Part shown: piece after piece, positions 33,841-43,929 of the stretch | Layout: each line of letters starts with the position of its first letter | How positions within the stretch are numbered: the stretch's first letter is position 1 | Assembly (NCBI GenBank): GCA_001953115.1 | Contig: LSSL01000998.1 | Coordinates: 50,453-114,452 of the forward strand | Length of the DNA stretch: 64,000 bases | Source of the DNA: Smittium mucronatum | Lineage: Eukaryota; Kickxellomycota; Harpellomycetes; Harpellales; Legeriomycetaceae | Reading direction: 5' to 3' | The notes under the pieces: generated by a model | Seen by the model: the letters and a program-made list of their open reading frames with translations, nothing else | What the model was told of the DNA's origin: nothing | Database searches by the model: none | Made by a program: the position numbers and the translations under genes

Positions 33841-34840
33841 ATGAGTGCTTCGAAATTAATAAGCAGCAGCAAGACCTACTTTACTGCACCAATCTCGAAG
33901 AATTCTTTTTTGAAAAGCTTCGTTTCTGGACCTGTAAAGATCAGAAGTAACAATGAATCTTCCATGCCCAAGATTTCTGGAAATCCCTTCCAAAGATCTG
34001 TAACTAGATTCACTGGTAAGAACTTTTTTTTTATGTTTGCATTTGGAGCCCAAATTATTTGCAAATTTATTATCTCTATTAATTTTTTTTATTTTTTATT
34101 GTTTTGATTTATGTTATGTTAACATGACGATCTATCAATTAAATTAATTGCTTAGAATGTTATGTATATATAAAAGTTGATATATACTAATCTTTTCATA
34201 TATGCATGTGTGAATATTTTTAGCACAATCTAGCCCCCTTTTGCAGCGCAGATCCAAATCTACCCTAGCTACTGGACCTGATTCTTACAAGATCCCATCT
34301 TTTGAAGGCTACACCAAAGACGATTCTTCAGTCGAAACCGACAAGAGCAAGGTTTTCTCATACTTTATGCTTGGTGCCTCAGGAGCTGTTTTGGCATCTG
34401 CAGCTCAAAGCTCAGTCCATGGCTTCTTGGTCAACTTGGCTGCTAGTGCTGATGTCTTGGCTGTTTCAAAAGCAGAAATAGATCTTTCTTCAATTCCACT
34501 TGGTGAATCCATCACAATTAAGTGGCGTGGAAAGCCAGTGTTCATCCGCCACCGTACCGAACACGAAATCCAAGTATCTGAAGCCGTTCCAATGAGCGAG
34601 CTTATCGATCCCCAACCCGATTCAGACAGAGTGCAAATCCCAGAATGGCTTATTGTCGTTGGTGTCTGCACTCATTTGGGTTGTGTCCCAATCAAAGATG
34701 CTGGTGATTACGGAGCTTACTACTGCCCCTGCCACGGTTCCCACTACGATTTCTCAGGCCGTATCCGCAAGGGTCCCGCTCCATTGAACCTCGAGGTCCC
34801 ACAGTACAATATTGATGGAAACATTGCCACCATCGGTTAA
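33841..34840 (+). CDS. RIP1: Rieske iron-sulfur protein of ubiquinol-cytochrome c reductase
   Basis: Two exons, 33841-34015 and 34224-34840 (intron 208 bp, GTAAG...TTTTTAG, phase 1), give 263 residues. The protein carries the 2Fe-2S cluster of mitochondrial complex III and passes electrons from ubiquinol to cytochrome c1. Residues 1 to about 70 are basic and Ser/Thr-rich, a mitochondrial presequence. A single membrane helix follows ([18 protein letters not shown], about 102-119). The Rieske fold has CTHLGC (207-212) and CPCHGSHYD (226-234), supplying the two Cys and two His cluster ligands plus the disulfide pair, then a usual [10 protein letters not shown] loop. Length fits fungal and animal homologues (about 215-275). 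Codon use is visibly richer in C-ending codons than in its neighbours, as in a highly expressed gene. Function is certain; the exact start rests on the presequence. Confidence 0.97.
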
Positions 34841-35352
34841 AAGAATTTTTATCCTAATCTTCTAAATATACATTCCAATACAATTTTTCCTAATTGATGC
34901 AGTTTTTAAATAGTGTTTATTCTCTATACTTTTTTCCACTATTCTTTTTTAGTGTTGTGCTTCTGATTTTTATTATTCTTTAGTGTTTCTGATTTCTTCG
35001 CATGATTTCCTTCTTTTTAGTTTGTAATCAGAATTCTTTTTCTATAGTTACTAATCAAAAGCCAGCTCCAGGCATTTATTTGTCCGCGTTATCTCAGTAA
35101 CTGCGGGATATTGACCAATAGGTGCCATTATTTCCAACTACCGTATATCAATAGGGTTATTATTAATCCAAACATTAATAATAGGTAATTATTGTCTTAT
35201 AGGTATTTTTACAATACCATATTATCCAATAAAAAACTATTTTGTTTATTATTGGCCAATCTTGAATAAATTTCAAAAAACGCTAAAAAGAATATTAGTG
35301 AAGAATGTTTTAGAAAGTTTAATATGTTGATACTTGCCATTTATTTCTCCGG

Positions 35353-35365
35353 TATATATATAATA
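35353..35365 (+). promoter_or_regulatory. TATA-like element before TFB3
   Basis: TATATATATAATA lies about 65 bp before the TFB3 start codon, within a G+C-poor but otherwise mixed sequence. CCAAT motifs occur 90-310 bp further upstream. Plausible core promoter, but TA runs are common in this genome. Confidence 0.35.
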
Positions 35366-35424
35366 AAATTGTAGATTTTCAAGAAAAAGAGCAAGTCTTT
35401 GGGCAATTCAGCAGTATTATAGTG

Positions 35425-36793
35425 ATGGATACGTTATGGTCAGCTCAGCGTCAAGATATACCTCCTTTCCAGGCAGACAACGATGTATGCCCTATTTGCC
35501 ATAGTGACAGGTACCTCAATCAATCCATGAAGTTGTACGTCAGTCCCTGCTACCACAAAATGTAAGTTTTCCAATCCATTTACTCAAGAATAAATATTTC
35601 CCTATAACTTTTTTAATAACCAAAAAAAATATTCACACTATTCTCCCCTATTCTGTTTTATTGTTCTGGATAATTGTTTAAATAAATCAATATCGTTTTC
35701 TATGTCGGTGGATGTGGAATAAAATGAGAGTAGGTGTGGGACTTGTATCGATCGGATATTCAGTATGGGCCCGGCACCGTGCCCTGTATGTTCCCAAATC
35801 CTGAGAAAAACTAATTTTTACCAGCAAATATTCGAAGATCTCACGGTTGAGAAGGAGATCCGGATCCGGACCCGGATCAACCGCATATTCAATGCCCGTC
35901 CCGCTGATTTTGAGAATTTAAAAGCGTATAACGATTATCTCGAACACGTCGAGGACATTACCTTTAAACTATTAAATAACGAGAATGTCCAAGAAGCCGA
36001 AGATGAAATATCCCGATACACGCAAATCAACAAGAAAAAAATTGAGGCTAATTTAGAAAAGCAGGTAAAAATATACTTCAAAAATATTTTCTGCTCTGAA
36101 CCATATATATATTCTCTTCTTAAATATTATACCTTTTGCTTTTCTTGTGTTATTCTCGATTTGTCACAATCTCTCCTTATTTTTATTGATTCTAATTTAC
36201 CCGATTTCCTTTTTTTTACAGAAACGCGAAAAACGCCTTGAAAAGTTAAAGGAAACTCAAGTTAAAAAAGAGAAAGAAAAGAGCCTTGAAGAATACGTGG
36301 AAACCCTGGAATTAGAAAAGAAACAAAAAAGAGATGCGAAAGCCCAAGTTTTATTTGACCTGGTAATTTATTCTCTATGTTATTTTTTATACCTTATTAA
36401 ACTATTTTTAACTATTATAACTTTTTTTCGAAATAGGCTACCAAAGATAAGGACGCATCTGAAATAATAAAGGAAAGTAATATCAGTTTAAAAAGATCTT
36501 CGGCTCGCATCAAAGCTAAAATAGAAAATCCCGAGCACCTTCACACTTCAGGAGACATCGACTACGACAATGACCTTTTCGAAGAAGACGACGAAACTCT
36601 AGACAGGAAAGTTGATCCCTTTGAAGATTCATACAAACCCGTAGCTTATGTGAATGTAAAGAAAAGCTACATAGACAACAATTCCAACATCAAGAATGCC
36701 TTTTTATACAACGGAGGATTCACAAACAGCACACACTACAAGTATCTGCTCGATTCGGCCTTTAGCGGAATTGACGTCCCAAAGCCCACTTGA
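35425..36793 (+). CDS. TFB3: TFIIH subunit Tfb3 / MAT1 (CAK assembly factor)
   Basis: Four exons (35425-35561, 35734-36064, 36222-36362, 36437-36793) encode 321 residues, the same size as yeast Tfb3. It holds the Cdk7-cyclin H kinase on core TFIIH during transcription initiation and repair. The N-terminal C3HC4 RING is complete: C22, C25, C42, H44, C47, C50, C62 and C65 (VCPICHSD ... SPCYHKM|CGTCIDRIFSMG ... CPVC), and the first intron splits it within Met46. A long charged coiled coil follows (EANLEKQ|KREKRLEKLKETQVK), spanning introns 2 and 3. The last exon is acidic and ends YLLDSAFSGIDVPKPT. All introns are GT-AG (172, 157 and 74 bp). The stop codon directly abuts the stop of the convergent J-protein gene. 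Confidence 0.93.
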
Positions 36794-38005
36794 TTATTTG
36801 GACCCAAAAGTTCTCATTCTCGATAAAATCACAGCCTCAAAATCTTTGAAAGCCAGATTTGATCCCACCATTTTTTTAGGATCTACTTTTGAAAACAAAT
36901 CCTTCACATTATCCATCTTTGCCCACATTTCCCCTGTAATTTCATCATCATTAATTTTGTATTCCATTTTATTCGGTCTTCTATTTTCATCCTTATTATC
37001 CCCAGACATTATAAAGTCTTCTTTTGGCTTCTCATGACTCAATTCCAAATTCGCAATTTCTTGAATAGGTTTTTGGTCTGAATTCAGCCATGATCTTTCA
37101 AACAATTTTAGTTGAGGGTGATCTGATATTTCAGCATCCATAAATGAATATGCAGATATTATGTTGCTAAACACCACCAGTGCTGTCTTTTTTTTAGCAA
37201 AGTTCTTGGAGTGGGACTTGGAAGTATTCATAACAATATGGTCAACAGCTCCAAACATGGTTGCTAGTGCCATAATATAACCCTCGTCTATTTTAATTGA
37301 TTGCTCGTTGATACCTTGTGTATCAGCTTCTGGCGTGTTTGCAAAAGGATTTTTTTCACTTAATGAAGCTTTTGAAATTTCCACGTCCTGCTCGAATTTG
37401 TGAAAGCTAGATTCTTCGGACCACCGTAGACGAACGGTACAATTTATTTCCTGTAGCTCCTTGGCCGCTAATCTGTCCATCTCTGCCTGTTCGTGTTCTT
37501 TGATCTGTTGATTTACTAGTATTTGCTTTGCAAACTCTCTATTCCTTTTTGCTTCTTCGCGCTGAGCTTGTTTCCTGAACATCTCAGCTTCCCTATTGGC
37601 AATTGTCTCCTCCTCACGATACTTTGAATATACATCGTATTTCTTGGTATGGCTGGTTTTAGCTTTAGAAGAATCGCGTTTGGCTGCCAGCTCATCCCTT
37701 TCCAAATCATTCTTCATTTTTTGTCTTTCCATGGACATTCTATTGACTTTCTCGCGGTGTTTGGCCTTGGCCTTATGTTCATTGTCAATAACAGCCCTCT
37801 TTTCATCATCGAGCAGAACGTCGTAGGCTTGTTTCACAAGCATAAACATACGGGCCTGTCTCTCTTGTGCCATCTTATTCGTGAAATTCTTCAATTTGTC
37901 CGGATGGAATTCGAGGGCTTTTTTTCTGTAAGCCCGAGTTATCTCTTTTGTTGTAGCATCATGCTTGATTCCTAGAAGCTCATACGGATCCTTATTACTA
38001 TCCAT
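36794..38005 (-). CDS. DNAJC17 / Cwf23-type J-domain protein
   Basis: A single exon of 403 residues. An N-terminal J-domain (residues about 6-75; YELLGIKHDATTKEITRAYR, HPD at 34-36) is followed by a long Lys/Arg/Glu-rich helix with many KR pairs (about 80-180). An RRM-like fold begins with INCTVRLRW and continues through LATMFGAVDHIVMN. J-domain plus basic helix plus RRM is the layout of DNAJC17 and of S. pombe Cwf23 / budding yeast Cwc23, which act with the spliceosome, in disassembly or stability. The HPD needed for Hsp70 stimulation is present. The C-terminal about 100 residues are charged and low in recognisable motifs. It converges with TFB3 with no base between stop codons. Family confident; the exact orthologue is inferred. 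Confidence 0.85.
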   Translation of the reverse strand: MDSNKDPYELLGIKHDATTKEITRAYRKKALEFHPDKLKNFTNKMAQERQARMFMLVKQAYDVLLDDEKRAVIDNEHKAKAKHREKVNRMSMERQKMKNDLERDELAAKRDSSKAKTSHTKKYDVYSKYREEETIANREAEMFRKQAQREEAKRNREFAKQILVNQQIKEHEQAEMDRLAAKELQEINCTVRLRWSEESSFHKFEQDVEISKASLSEKNPFANTPEADTQGINEQSIKIDEGYIMALATMFGAVDHIVMNTSKSHSKNFAKKKTALVVFSNIISAYSFMDAEISDHPQLKLFERSWLNSDQKPIQEIANLELSHEKPKEDFIMSGDNKDENRRPNKMEYKINDDEITGEMWAKMDNVKDLFSKVDPKKMVGSNLAFKDFEAVILSRMRTFGSK

Positions 38006-38765
38006 GATTTTTTTTAGTCAAGTTATTTTTTTATTAGCTTTGAGTTTACTTATAAAAATAAAAAATAAAGGCTTTAAAGTCTATCAATAAAAAATGCTGT
38101 ATTTTTTTTGAAGGCTTTTAATAAAAATTATTTAGATCTAAATTCGGAAATTACTATAAAATTTGGCGATTTAATTTGACTTCTTAATAATGTTGCGCTA
38201 TCCAATTATTTTATGCAAAGCGTATGTTTTTCGAAATCGGAATTTGATTCGTTAAAATGATGATTTGTTGAAGTTTATCCAATATTAAATCTCTAAAAAT
38301 AATTATAATATCCAACACCAATAGCATTAAGTAATGAAAAATAAATAAACAAATAAATGCACTAATTTCAAACTATAAACAAGATAAAGCTACATGATTG
38401 GTTAATAATTTTAACTATGCAGATATAATAATGAAATAGTCAAAATTAAAGATAATTTTTTAAAGGAAAAAAAATGACAAGTATTTTCAAACTAGAAATC
38501 AAAATTTTCTATTTCTTATAATTTCTGCATTTCAGTTCTTTGATAGTTCTTTATTAGATATTTTCTGAATATCAACAAAATAATATCCTCAATTACTTTC
38601 TAGATTCTTTATCTCTCAAAAAAACAGTGAGCTCCAAAAGATCTGTTGTCACTGAAGTTAACCATTCAAATAATAATAAAAATATCCAGGTTATAATTAT
38701 AGTCAGGCTTTCTTTTTCCATCTTTCTTTTTTAATTTTTTTTTAAAAGTTTATATTCATTTTGAA
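38006..38765. other. Divergent intergenic region (promoters)
   Basis: Between the diverging J-protein and karyopherin genes, so both promoters must lie in these 760 bp. CCAAT/ATTGG motifs appear at about 38199, 38280 and 38397. No other gene is seen. Confidence 0.5.
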
Positions 38766-41700
38766 ATGAACTCAGTTGATGAAATCCAAAAAATTCGAAA
38801 TTCAATAGATATTATCTACTCTGGGACATCCAATAATGAAGATAGAATTGCTGCAAATAACTACATAAATTCAATAAGACATGAACCTAAATACTCCCAA
38901 GTATCCTTCGAGTTGGTGAAGGAGGATCCTCTCAACAACTACCAAATTAGGTATCTTGGTTGGCAACTAATTCAAGATCAAATAAAAAGAATGGGATTAG
39001 AAGAATCTTTACCCCCAGACGCCTTACTAACCTTAGTTCAAAATTCTCTAAGATCTTTTGGAAATTCTTTTGACGCTGAGTATTTGATATCTAAAGCTGC
39101 CGATGTCGCTGTATCTCTGGCCCTAAGATTATGGCCAAACGGTATATGGAGCGAGTTTCCTACTTGGATTATCCACAACTTAAACAATGATATTTTAGTC
39201 CTAAGAATAATACAATCCATCGGCGAAGAAATTCTTGAATACCAATCTGAACCCATAGTATCTATGCGAAAATCAGAATTTACCTCTGGTATTTCAGTTG
39301 CATTTCTACCTCTATTCATAATCAATGACTTGTACCCTGAAGGATTTAAACTGGATTCTTCAGGTGCTGGAAAAAGACGTAACAACTCCACAAAACGACT
39401 GGAATTAATAAAACCACTTCAAGGAAATGAAAATGGTTGGATAGAAGCTATTTTCATCATTTTAAACAACCCTGAAAAATCAAATAAAGTCCGTGAGATT
39501 GCAATCAATGCTTTGCAATCTTATCTTAACTGGCTTCCTTTTCTTGCCTTCCAGAAAATTCCTCAAATAATCATCTCAATAAGATCATTAATTACCAACC
39601 CTTCTTGCTTGGAATTGAAAAAATATTCACTCGAATGTCTCTTGACAATAACCTCTAGAAATTACCCTGTATCTTCCGAAAAAACGTATATTTCTGAACT
39701 TTTGTTAGATGAATACAAAATCTACAACGAATTAAATTTTTTGCTCGGATTTATTAACGATCAAAATAACGACTTGGACCCTTCCGAAATAATAGAATTT
39801 TCTAGAATGATTTATAAAATCATCACCAATGTTGCTGAAAATCTGATTTTTTACAAAAAATCTTCAAGTCCAATCCCAAATTCAATCATTGATATTATTG
39901 GGTTCATGGTTTCTGGTTTAACTTCAAAGTATATCACGGTTTCTGAAATATCAGCATGTGGGCTACTTTCTCTCAATAATAATAAAGATCAAATACAAAA
40001 ACTAAATGTAACATTATTTGGAGAACTGCAGCCTATAATTATCCAAAAGATGAAACATGTTTTTTCTATTGTTTCTTCAAAAAATAAATCTTTAGACTGG
40101 GAAGATGAGTCAGATGGGATTCTCGGAGGAAATTTCGAGAGTGAAAGTGATTATAAACTTTTTGCTTATGGGAAACTGTACACCAAACTTTTCGACATTC
40201 TAAAATTCATTGCAAAATTAGATCCCTTATCTTTCTCTATTTTTGTAATAAACCAAGTTGGATCTCTATTCCAAAATGGTACAAATCAAATTGAACACCT
40301 AGAAACCGATTCGGAAAGATGCAATTTAGTAAATACAGGATTGGCTCTAATAGAAGTTGCCGCTAAAAGTTTGGAACATTTCAACATCGACATCCAAACA
40401 ATTAAAGATGGAAAAATTGATAGCTTTAAAGAAACCGAAGTTATAGAGTCTTCAAACCGCATCTATAATATTTTAATTCATTATAAGTGCGATAACCCGG
40501 AAATAATCCGTCTCCAATTATCAAAGATAGAATCTTTTTCGTTTTTGATTCAAAAAAAACCTGAGCTCATTCTCACCTGTCTCACATTTTTAACTTCATT
40601 TTTATCTAAACCCCCTTCTTCTACCAAATCCCCTACTGAACCCTGGTCAAAAGTTTCCTACAAGGCCTCTTCAGTGTTAGAAACTTTAGTCAGATCAAAT
40701 ACAAATATTTTCTGGAAATATTATTTTGATTTTGTTAGCTTATCTAAACAACATTCAGTAGATTCTAATACTCCGAGTCAAACCAAAATAATGTTATGGG
40801 AGCTTTTAATAAGTTTTTTCACTTCAGATACCCCTCTAGATCAATCAGATCAAATTCCAAAACCCGCAGAGCTCAACGAATTGGCTATAAACCTGATCAG
40901 CCCTGTTGTTACTCAATTTGAAGAATTGGGAAAATTACTTGAATCCCCAAACAAACTCCTAGGAATGATGGGGGTTGACGTAATAGGTTTTGATTCTAAT
41001 AAAGGGTCTAGTATTGACAATTATCTGCAAAGGATTAGGAGCTCGGCTAAATTTCGCTCAGATGTATATCACATTCTTCTAACAATGAACGCATTCGTTA
41101 AACCTTTAACTAGGCTATTTGATCTCAATGATCCTATAAATTTTGGGAACAAAAATCTAATATTAAAAAATGTTGATGAAACTAAACTTACGTTGCACAT
41201 ATATATAAGTATAATAGAATCTATAGCCACAAAGGTGATCAGAATTTCCCTAGAATTGACAAGAATTATTCACTTAGTTTTCAACCACCAGCTTTTAAAT
41301 CAGGTTGTTTCAAAAGATATCCCAGAAAATATTATTAAGGAGCACACTTTAGAGAGCATTAATGGGTGGTCGCAATTTTTATCAATGAAATTGAACCCTA
41401 TTCCTAAAATTCAAACCCTTCCCTTTGAAAATAGTTATGGTGAATCTCAAAGATTTTATTCTTCTGTTTCAAACATCTTAGAATTAGCAAATAAGATAGT
41501 AGGCTCATTGACATATTGCCCAACTGTTTATTATGAGATTGCAGATTTTGGAAGTTTTTATTCTAGCTGTATGTTTGGAGAGGCTAATTTCTTGCCATTA
41601 AATGTTTGGAAGTCCATTTTCATTAATTGCTTGAGGCCCTTGATAATAGGAAACACTAGACCATCTACAATGGCAATACCTCTAGAAAATGGTAATAATA

Positions 41701-43223
41701 ATTTCAACAATAAAATCAAAAAGGTTCCTGTTGTAAAACCACCGACTGTAAAGCAAAGTTCAGCAGTATTTTCATCATTTTTGGAGAACCTGAACGGTTT
41801 CTTGGTTGATAAAGTTGTAAAAATGAATTTAGAATTTTCGTCTATTCATAACTCTGAAGGGGATATGACTGAGTATGAATCTAATTACAGATTATTTATG
41901 AGAAGTCTTTCATCTTTTCAATCAGAGATGATAGAAGGCTTGGATTTTGGAAGATATATCGTGAATTTAGGTGAATTTTGGAATTCAGAAGAAATGATTC
42001 CAATATTTATTAAAAATAAATTTTCAAATTCAAATTTAGTAAAGTCAGGAAACAAAGTTCTAATGGGGTATGAGGAAGGTGATATGAATTCTAATTATAG
42101 ATCGAGCAACATGTTTGATATGTTAAAAACTAGTTCTGACAACAACTTTGCATTGGAGGTAGACCACAATGGAAATATGGATTCCTCACCTAAACCTTCA
42201 TTTTTGAATACCAACTTTCTTTCATTCCTCGTCTCAAACCAACCTTGCACATTAGGGATTTTAAGAGGGATAAGTAAAATTCTTGATACACATGATTTAA
42301 TATCCACCAGAAATTTGATAATTTCAATAGAACAGATATTCCCAATCACACTGTTGTATACAATCAACTACACAAAATATCAAGCCTTATTTTCGTCAAC
42401 TTTAGAAAAAACTGATTCAGATAGCTCATTTTTAGAATTCTTGTCAGTTGTTAAACAGACTCCTGTTTCAAAAATAAAAAAGTCATTTTCTTCAATTCAG
42501 AATTCTCCGGTTGAAATGCTAAGATTTTACTCTTTGCTTTCTGAATTCTCCACAACTGATTTAATCTCTCAGCTAATTAAAATGCTTTCCGATATCTATT
42601 ACATTGAGCTTAAGGAGAAAATCATACATATAATTGGAACCATACTTTATGCCTCCATCTCAGCATCATCTGCACCTTCAATAAACACACAGAATTCTAA
42701 TTATACCGGTAGTTTTGATAATAGTTTGGTAACATATAATGAATCCAACAATCACTACTGGATAAATGCAAAGCAATCTTTGGTGAATGAGTCCATGTCA
42801 ATACTTAAAGAAAGATTTAATTACCAACAAACAGTCAACTCGTTGAATACATATTTCAAGAATGTGCTTGACTTTGATTCTCTGTCAGATACTGAGACCT
42901 CGTCATATAATAATGAATCTGGAAATAATAATGGCATTTTCAATGAAAAGAAAAAGGGTAAGTTTATGTTTACAGTTACAAAGGAACTATTGGATCCGAT
43001 AATAAATTGGAAGGACTCTCATGATTTACTAGCATCTGCTAATAAGAATTCTGATCGCATAATTTCTGCATACAAGAAAAAAACATCTAAAAACACTGTG
43101 ATAATTAAGGAAGATGGGTTTGGGGGAGGAATTTCTGGGAAAAATCATAATTCGTTGGATGTGTTTGACTCTTCTGAGTTTGGGGAGAAAGAAGGCTTTG
43201 ACCTGTCTAATTTTATCCCATGA
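38766..43223 (+). CDS. Large karyopherin-beta, exportin-5/Msn5-like
   Basis: One uninterrupted frame of 1485 residues, unusual beside its intron-containing neighbours. The N-terminal region has the Ran-binding importin-N pattern: AANNYINSI (about 30-38), NYQIRYLGWQLIQDQIK (about 57-73), LRSFGNSFDAEYLISKAADV and LALRLWPNGIWSEFPTWI (about 115-135). The last matches the 'REWPQ.W' helix of exportin-5 and exportin-1 relatives. The rest is all-helical with HEAT-like spacing. Transport factors of this group carry cargo through nuclear pores with RanGTP; Msn5 exports phosphoproteins and exportin-5 exports RNAs and tRNA. Homologues are about 1200 residues, so this protein is longer, with Asn/Ser-rich loops (for example NGNNNFNNKIKKVP and a Ser/Asn-rich stretch near the C-terminus). 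Karyopherin is secure; exportin-5/Msn5 rather than exportin-T or another subfamily is inference. Confidence 0.75.
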   Translation: MNSVDEIQKIRNSIDIIYSGTSNNEDRIAANNYINSIRHEPKYSQVSFELVKEDPLNNYQIRYLGWQLIQDQIKRMGLEESLPPDALLTLVQNSLRSFGNSFDAEYLISKAADVAVSLALRLWPNGIWSEFPTWIIHNLNNDILVLRIIQSIGEEILEYQSEPIVSMRKSEFTSGISVAFLPLFIINDLYPEGFKLDSSGAGKRRNNSTKRLELIKPLQGNENGWIEAIFIILNNPEKSNKVREIAINALQSYLNWLPFLAFQKIPQIIISIRSLITNPSCLELKKYSLECLLTITSRNYPVSSEKTYISELLLDEYKIYNELNFLLGFINDQNNDLDPSEIIEFSRMIYKIITNVAENLIFYKKSSSPIPNSIIDIIGFMVSGLTSKYITVSEISACGLLSLNNNKDQIQKLNVTLFGELQPIIIQKMKHVFSIVSSKNKSLDWEDESDGILGGNFESESDYKLFAYGKLYTKLFDILKFIAKLDPLSFSIFVINQVGSLFQNGTNQIEHLETDSERCNLVNTGLALIEVAAKSLEHFNIDIQTIKDGKIDSFKETEVIESSNRIYNILIHYKCDNPEIIRLQLSKIESFSFLIQKKPELILTCLTFLTSFLSKPPSSTKSPTEPWSKVSYKASSVLETLVRSNTNIFWKYYFDFVSLSKQHSVDSNTPSQTKIMLWELLISFFTSDTPLDQSDQIPKPAELNELAINLISPVVTQFEELGKLLESPNKLLGMMGVDVIGFDSNKGSSIDNYLQRIRSSAKFRSDVYHILLTMNAFVKPLTRLFDLNDPINFGNKNLILKNVDETKLTLHIYISIIESIATKVIRISLELTRIIHLVFNHQLLNQVVSKDIPENIIKEHTLESINGWSQFLSMKLNPIPKIQTLPFENSYGESQRFYSSVSNILELANKIVGSLTYCPTVYYEIADFGSFYSSCMFGEANFLPLNVWKSIFINCLRPLIIGNTRPSTMAIPLENGNNNFNNKIKKVPVVKPPTVKQSSAVFSSFLENLNGFLVDKVVKMNLEFSSIHNSEGDMTEYESNYRLFMRSLSSFQSEMIEGLDFGRYIVNLGEFWNSEEMIPIFIKNKFSNSNLVKSGNKVLMGYEEGDMNSNYRSSNMFDMLKTSSDNNFALEVDHNGNMDSSPKPSFLNTNFLSFLVSNQPCTLGILRGISKILDTHDLISTRNLIISIEQIFPITLLYTINYTKYQALFSSTLEKTDSDSSFLEFLSVVKQTPVSKIKKSFSSIQNSPVEMLRFYSLLSEFSTTDLISQLIKMLSDIYYIELKEKIIHIIGTILYASISASSAPSINTQNSNYTGSFDNSLVTYNESNNHYWINAKQSLVNESMSILKERFNYQQTVNSLNTYFKNVLDFDSLSDTETSSYNNESGNNNGIFNEKKKGKFMFTVTKELLDPIINWKDSHDLLASANKNSDRIISAYKKKTSKNTVIIKEDGFGGGISGKNHNSLDVFDSSEFGEKEGFDLSNFIP

Positions 43224-43401
43224 AGTTTTGGTTATATTACCAAGTAAAATACATCAATTGGTTACTTTTTTATTTATATATTATCGGTAAATAAACAAGT
43301 GCTTTTAGTTGTGTATGAATTAAATATACACTTTATAAATTTCTTGATTTTTTAATTTTTGTTTTTTAACTTTTTTATAGTACTGGATATCGTTTATTAA
43401 C

Positions 43402-43510
43402 TTTTTTTTTTTTTTTTTTTGGAAGTGTGAGAATAGTGAATTGAACCCGGTTTAATCAAGCATAACCTCTTCTATCCCACCATTACTCAACTCCTCCACC
43501 CTCTCCTTGT
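43402..43510 (-). mobile_element. Possible tRNA-related retroposon relic
   Basis: On the minus strand the sequence contains CCGGGTTCAATTCAC (a B-box-like tRNA T-arm segment, 43442-43456). It ends in a perfect 19-base A run (43420-43402) shortly downstream. A Pol III B-box followed by an A tail is the signature of a tRNA-derived SINE or retroposed tRNA. No A-box, acceptor stem or target-site duplication is clear, and it does not match the SINE-like family elsewhere in the window. It lies between the convergent 3' ends of the karyopherin and WD40 genes. Confidence 0.25.
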
Positions 43511-43929
43511 CTTCTAATTGGTAAATTTACGCAGAAATGGACTTGTTCCAAATTTTAAACTCCCATCCCCCTTTAATAAAAATATTGTTATAAAGAAATT
43601 TTAGATTATTTTAGAGACCTCTTTTAATAAATAAGATATATATATTTATACCAACCTTTGCAAACACAGAAAAAAAAAATTACGATTCACAATTGCAACA
43701 TAGAACAATTGAATTTGGTTAAAACTAGCAGCAGCACAATAGTAAATCTTTTAGATAGAACCAGAAAAAAAAGAGATTAAAAAGTTGGAGCAACTTTTAT
43801 GTACATGTACTTTTTTATAAACAATAAATTAGAGTAATATAAAAAGATATATATGTATATTTAATCTTTTTTATTAATAAAAAAGAATAGAAGTAAATGT
43901 ACAGTTAAAAATGATCTTTTTCTTTATTA

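Noticed and set aside
33841..33860. CTAG just before the Rieske ATG as an intron acceptor
   Set aside because: TTCCTAG precedes the start codon and could end a 5' UTR intron, but no upstream coding exon or clear donor was identified; the ATG at 33841 gives a good presequence.
34405..34671. Minus-strand 88-codon frame inside the Rieske gene
   Set aside because: Shadow frame opposite strongly conserved Rieske coding sequence.
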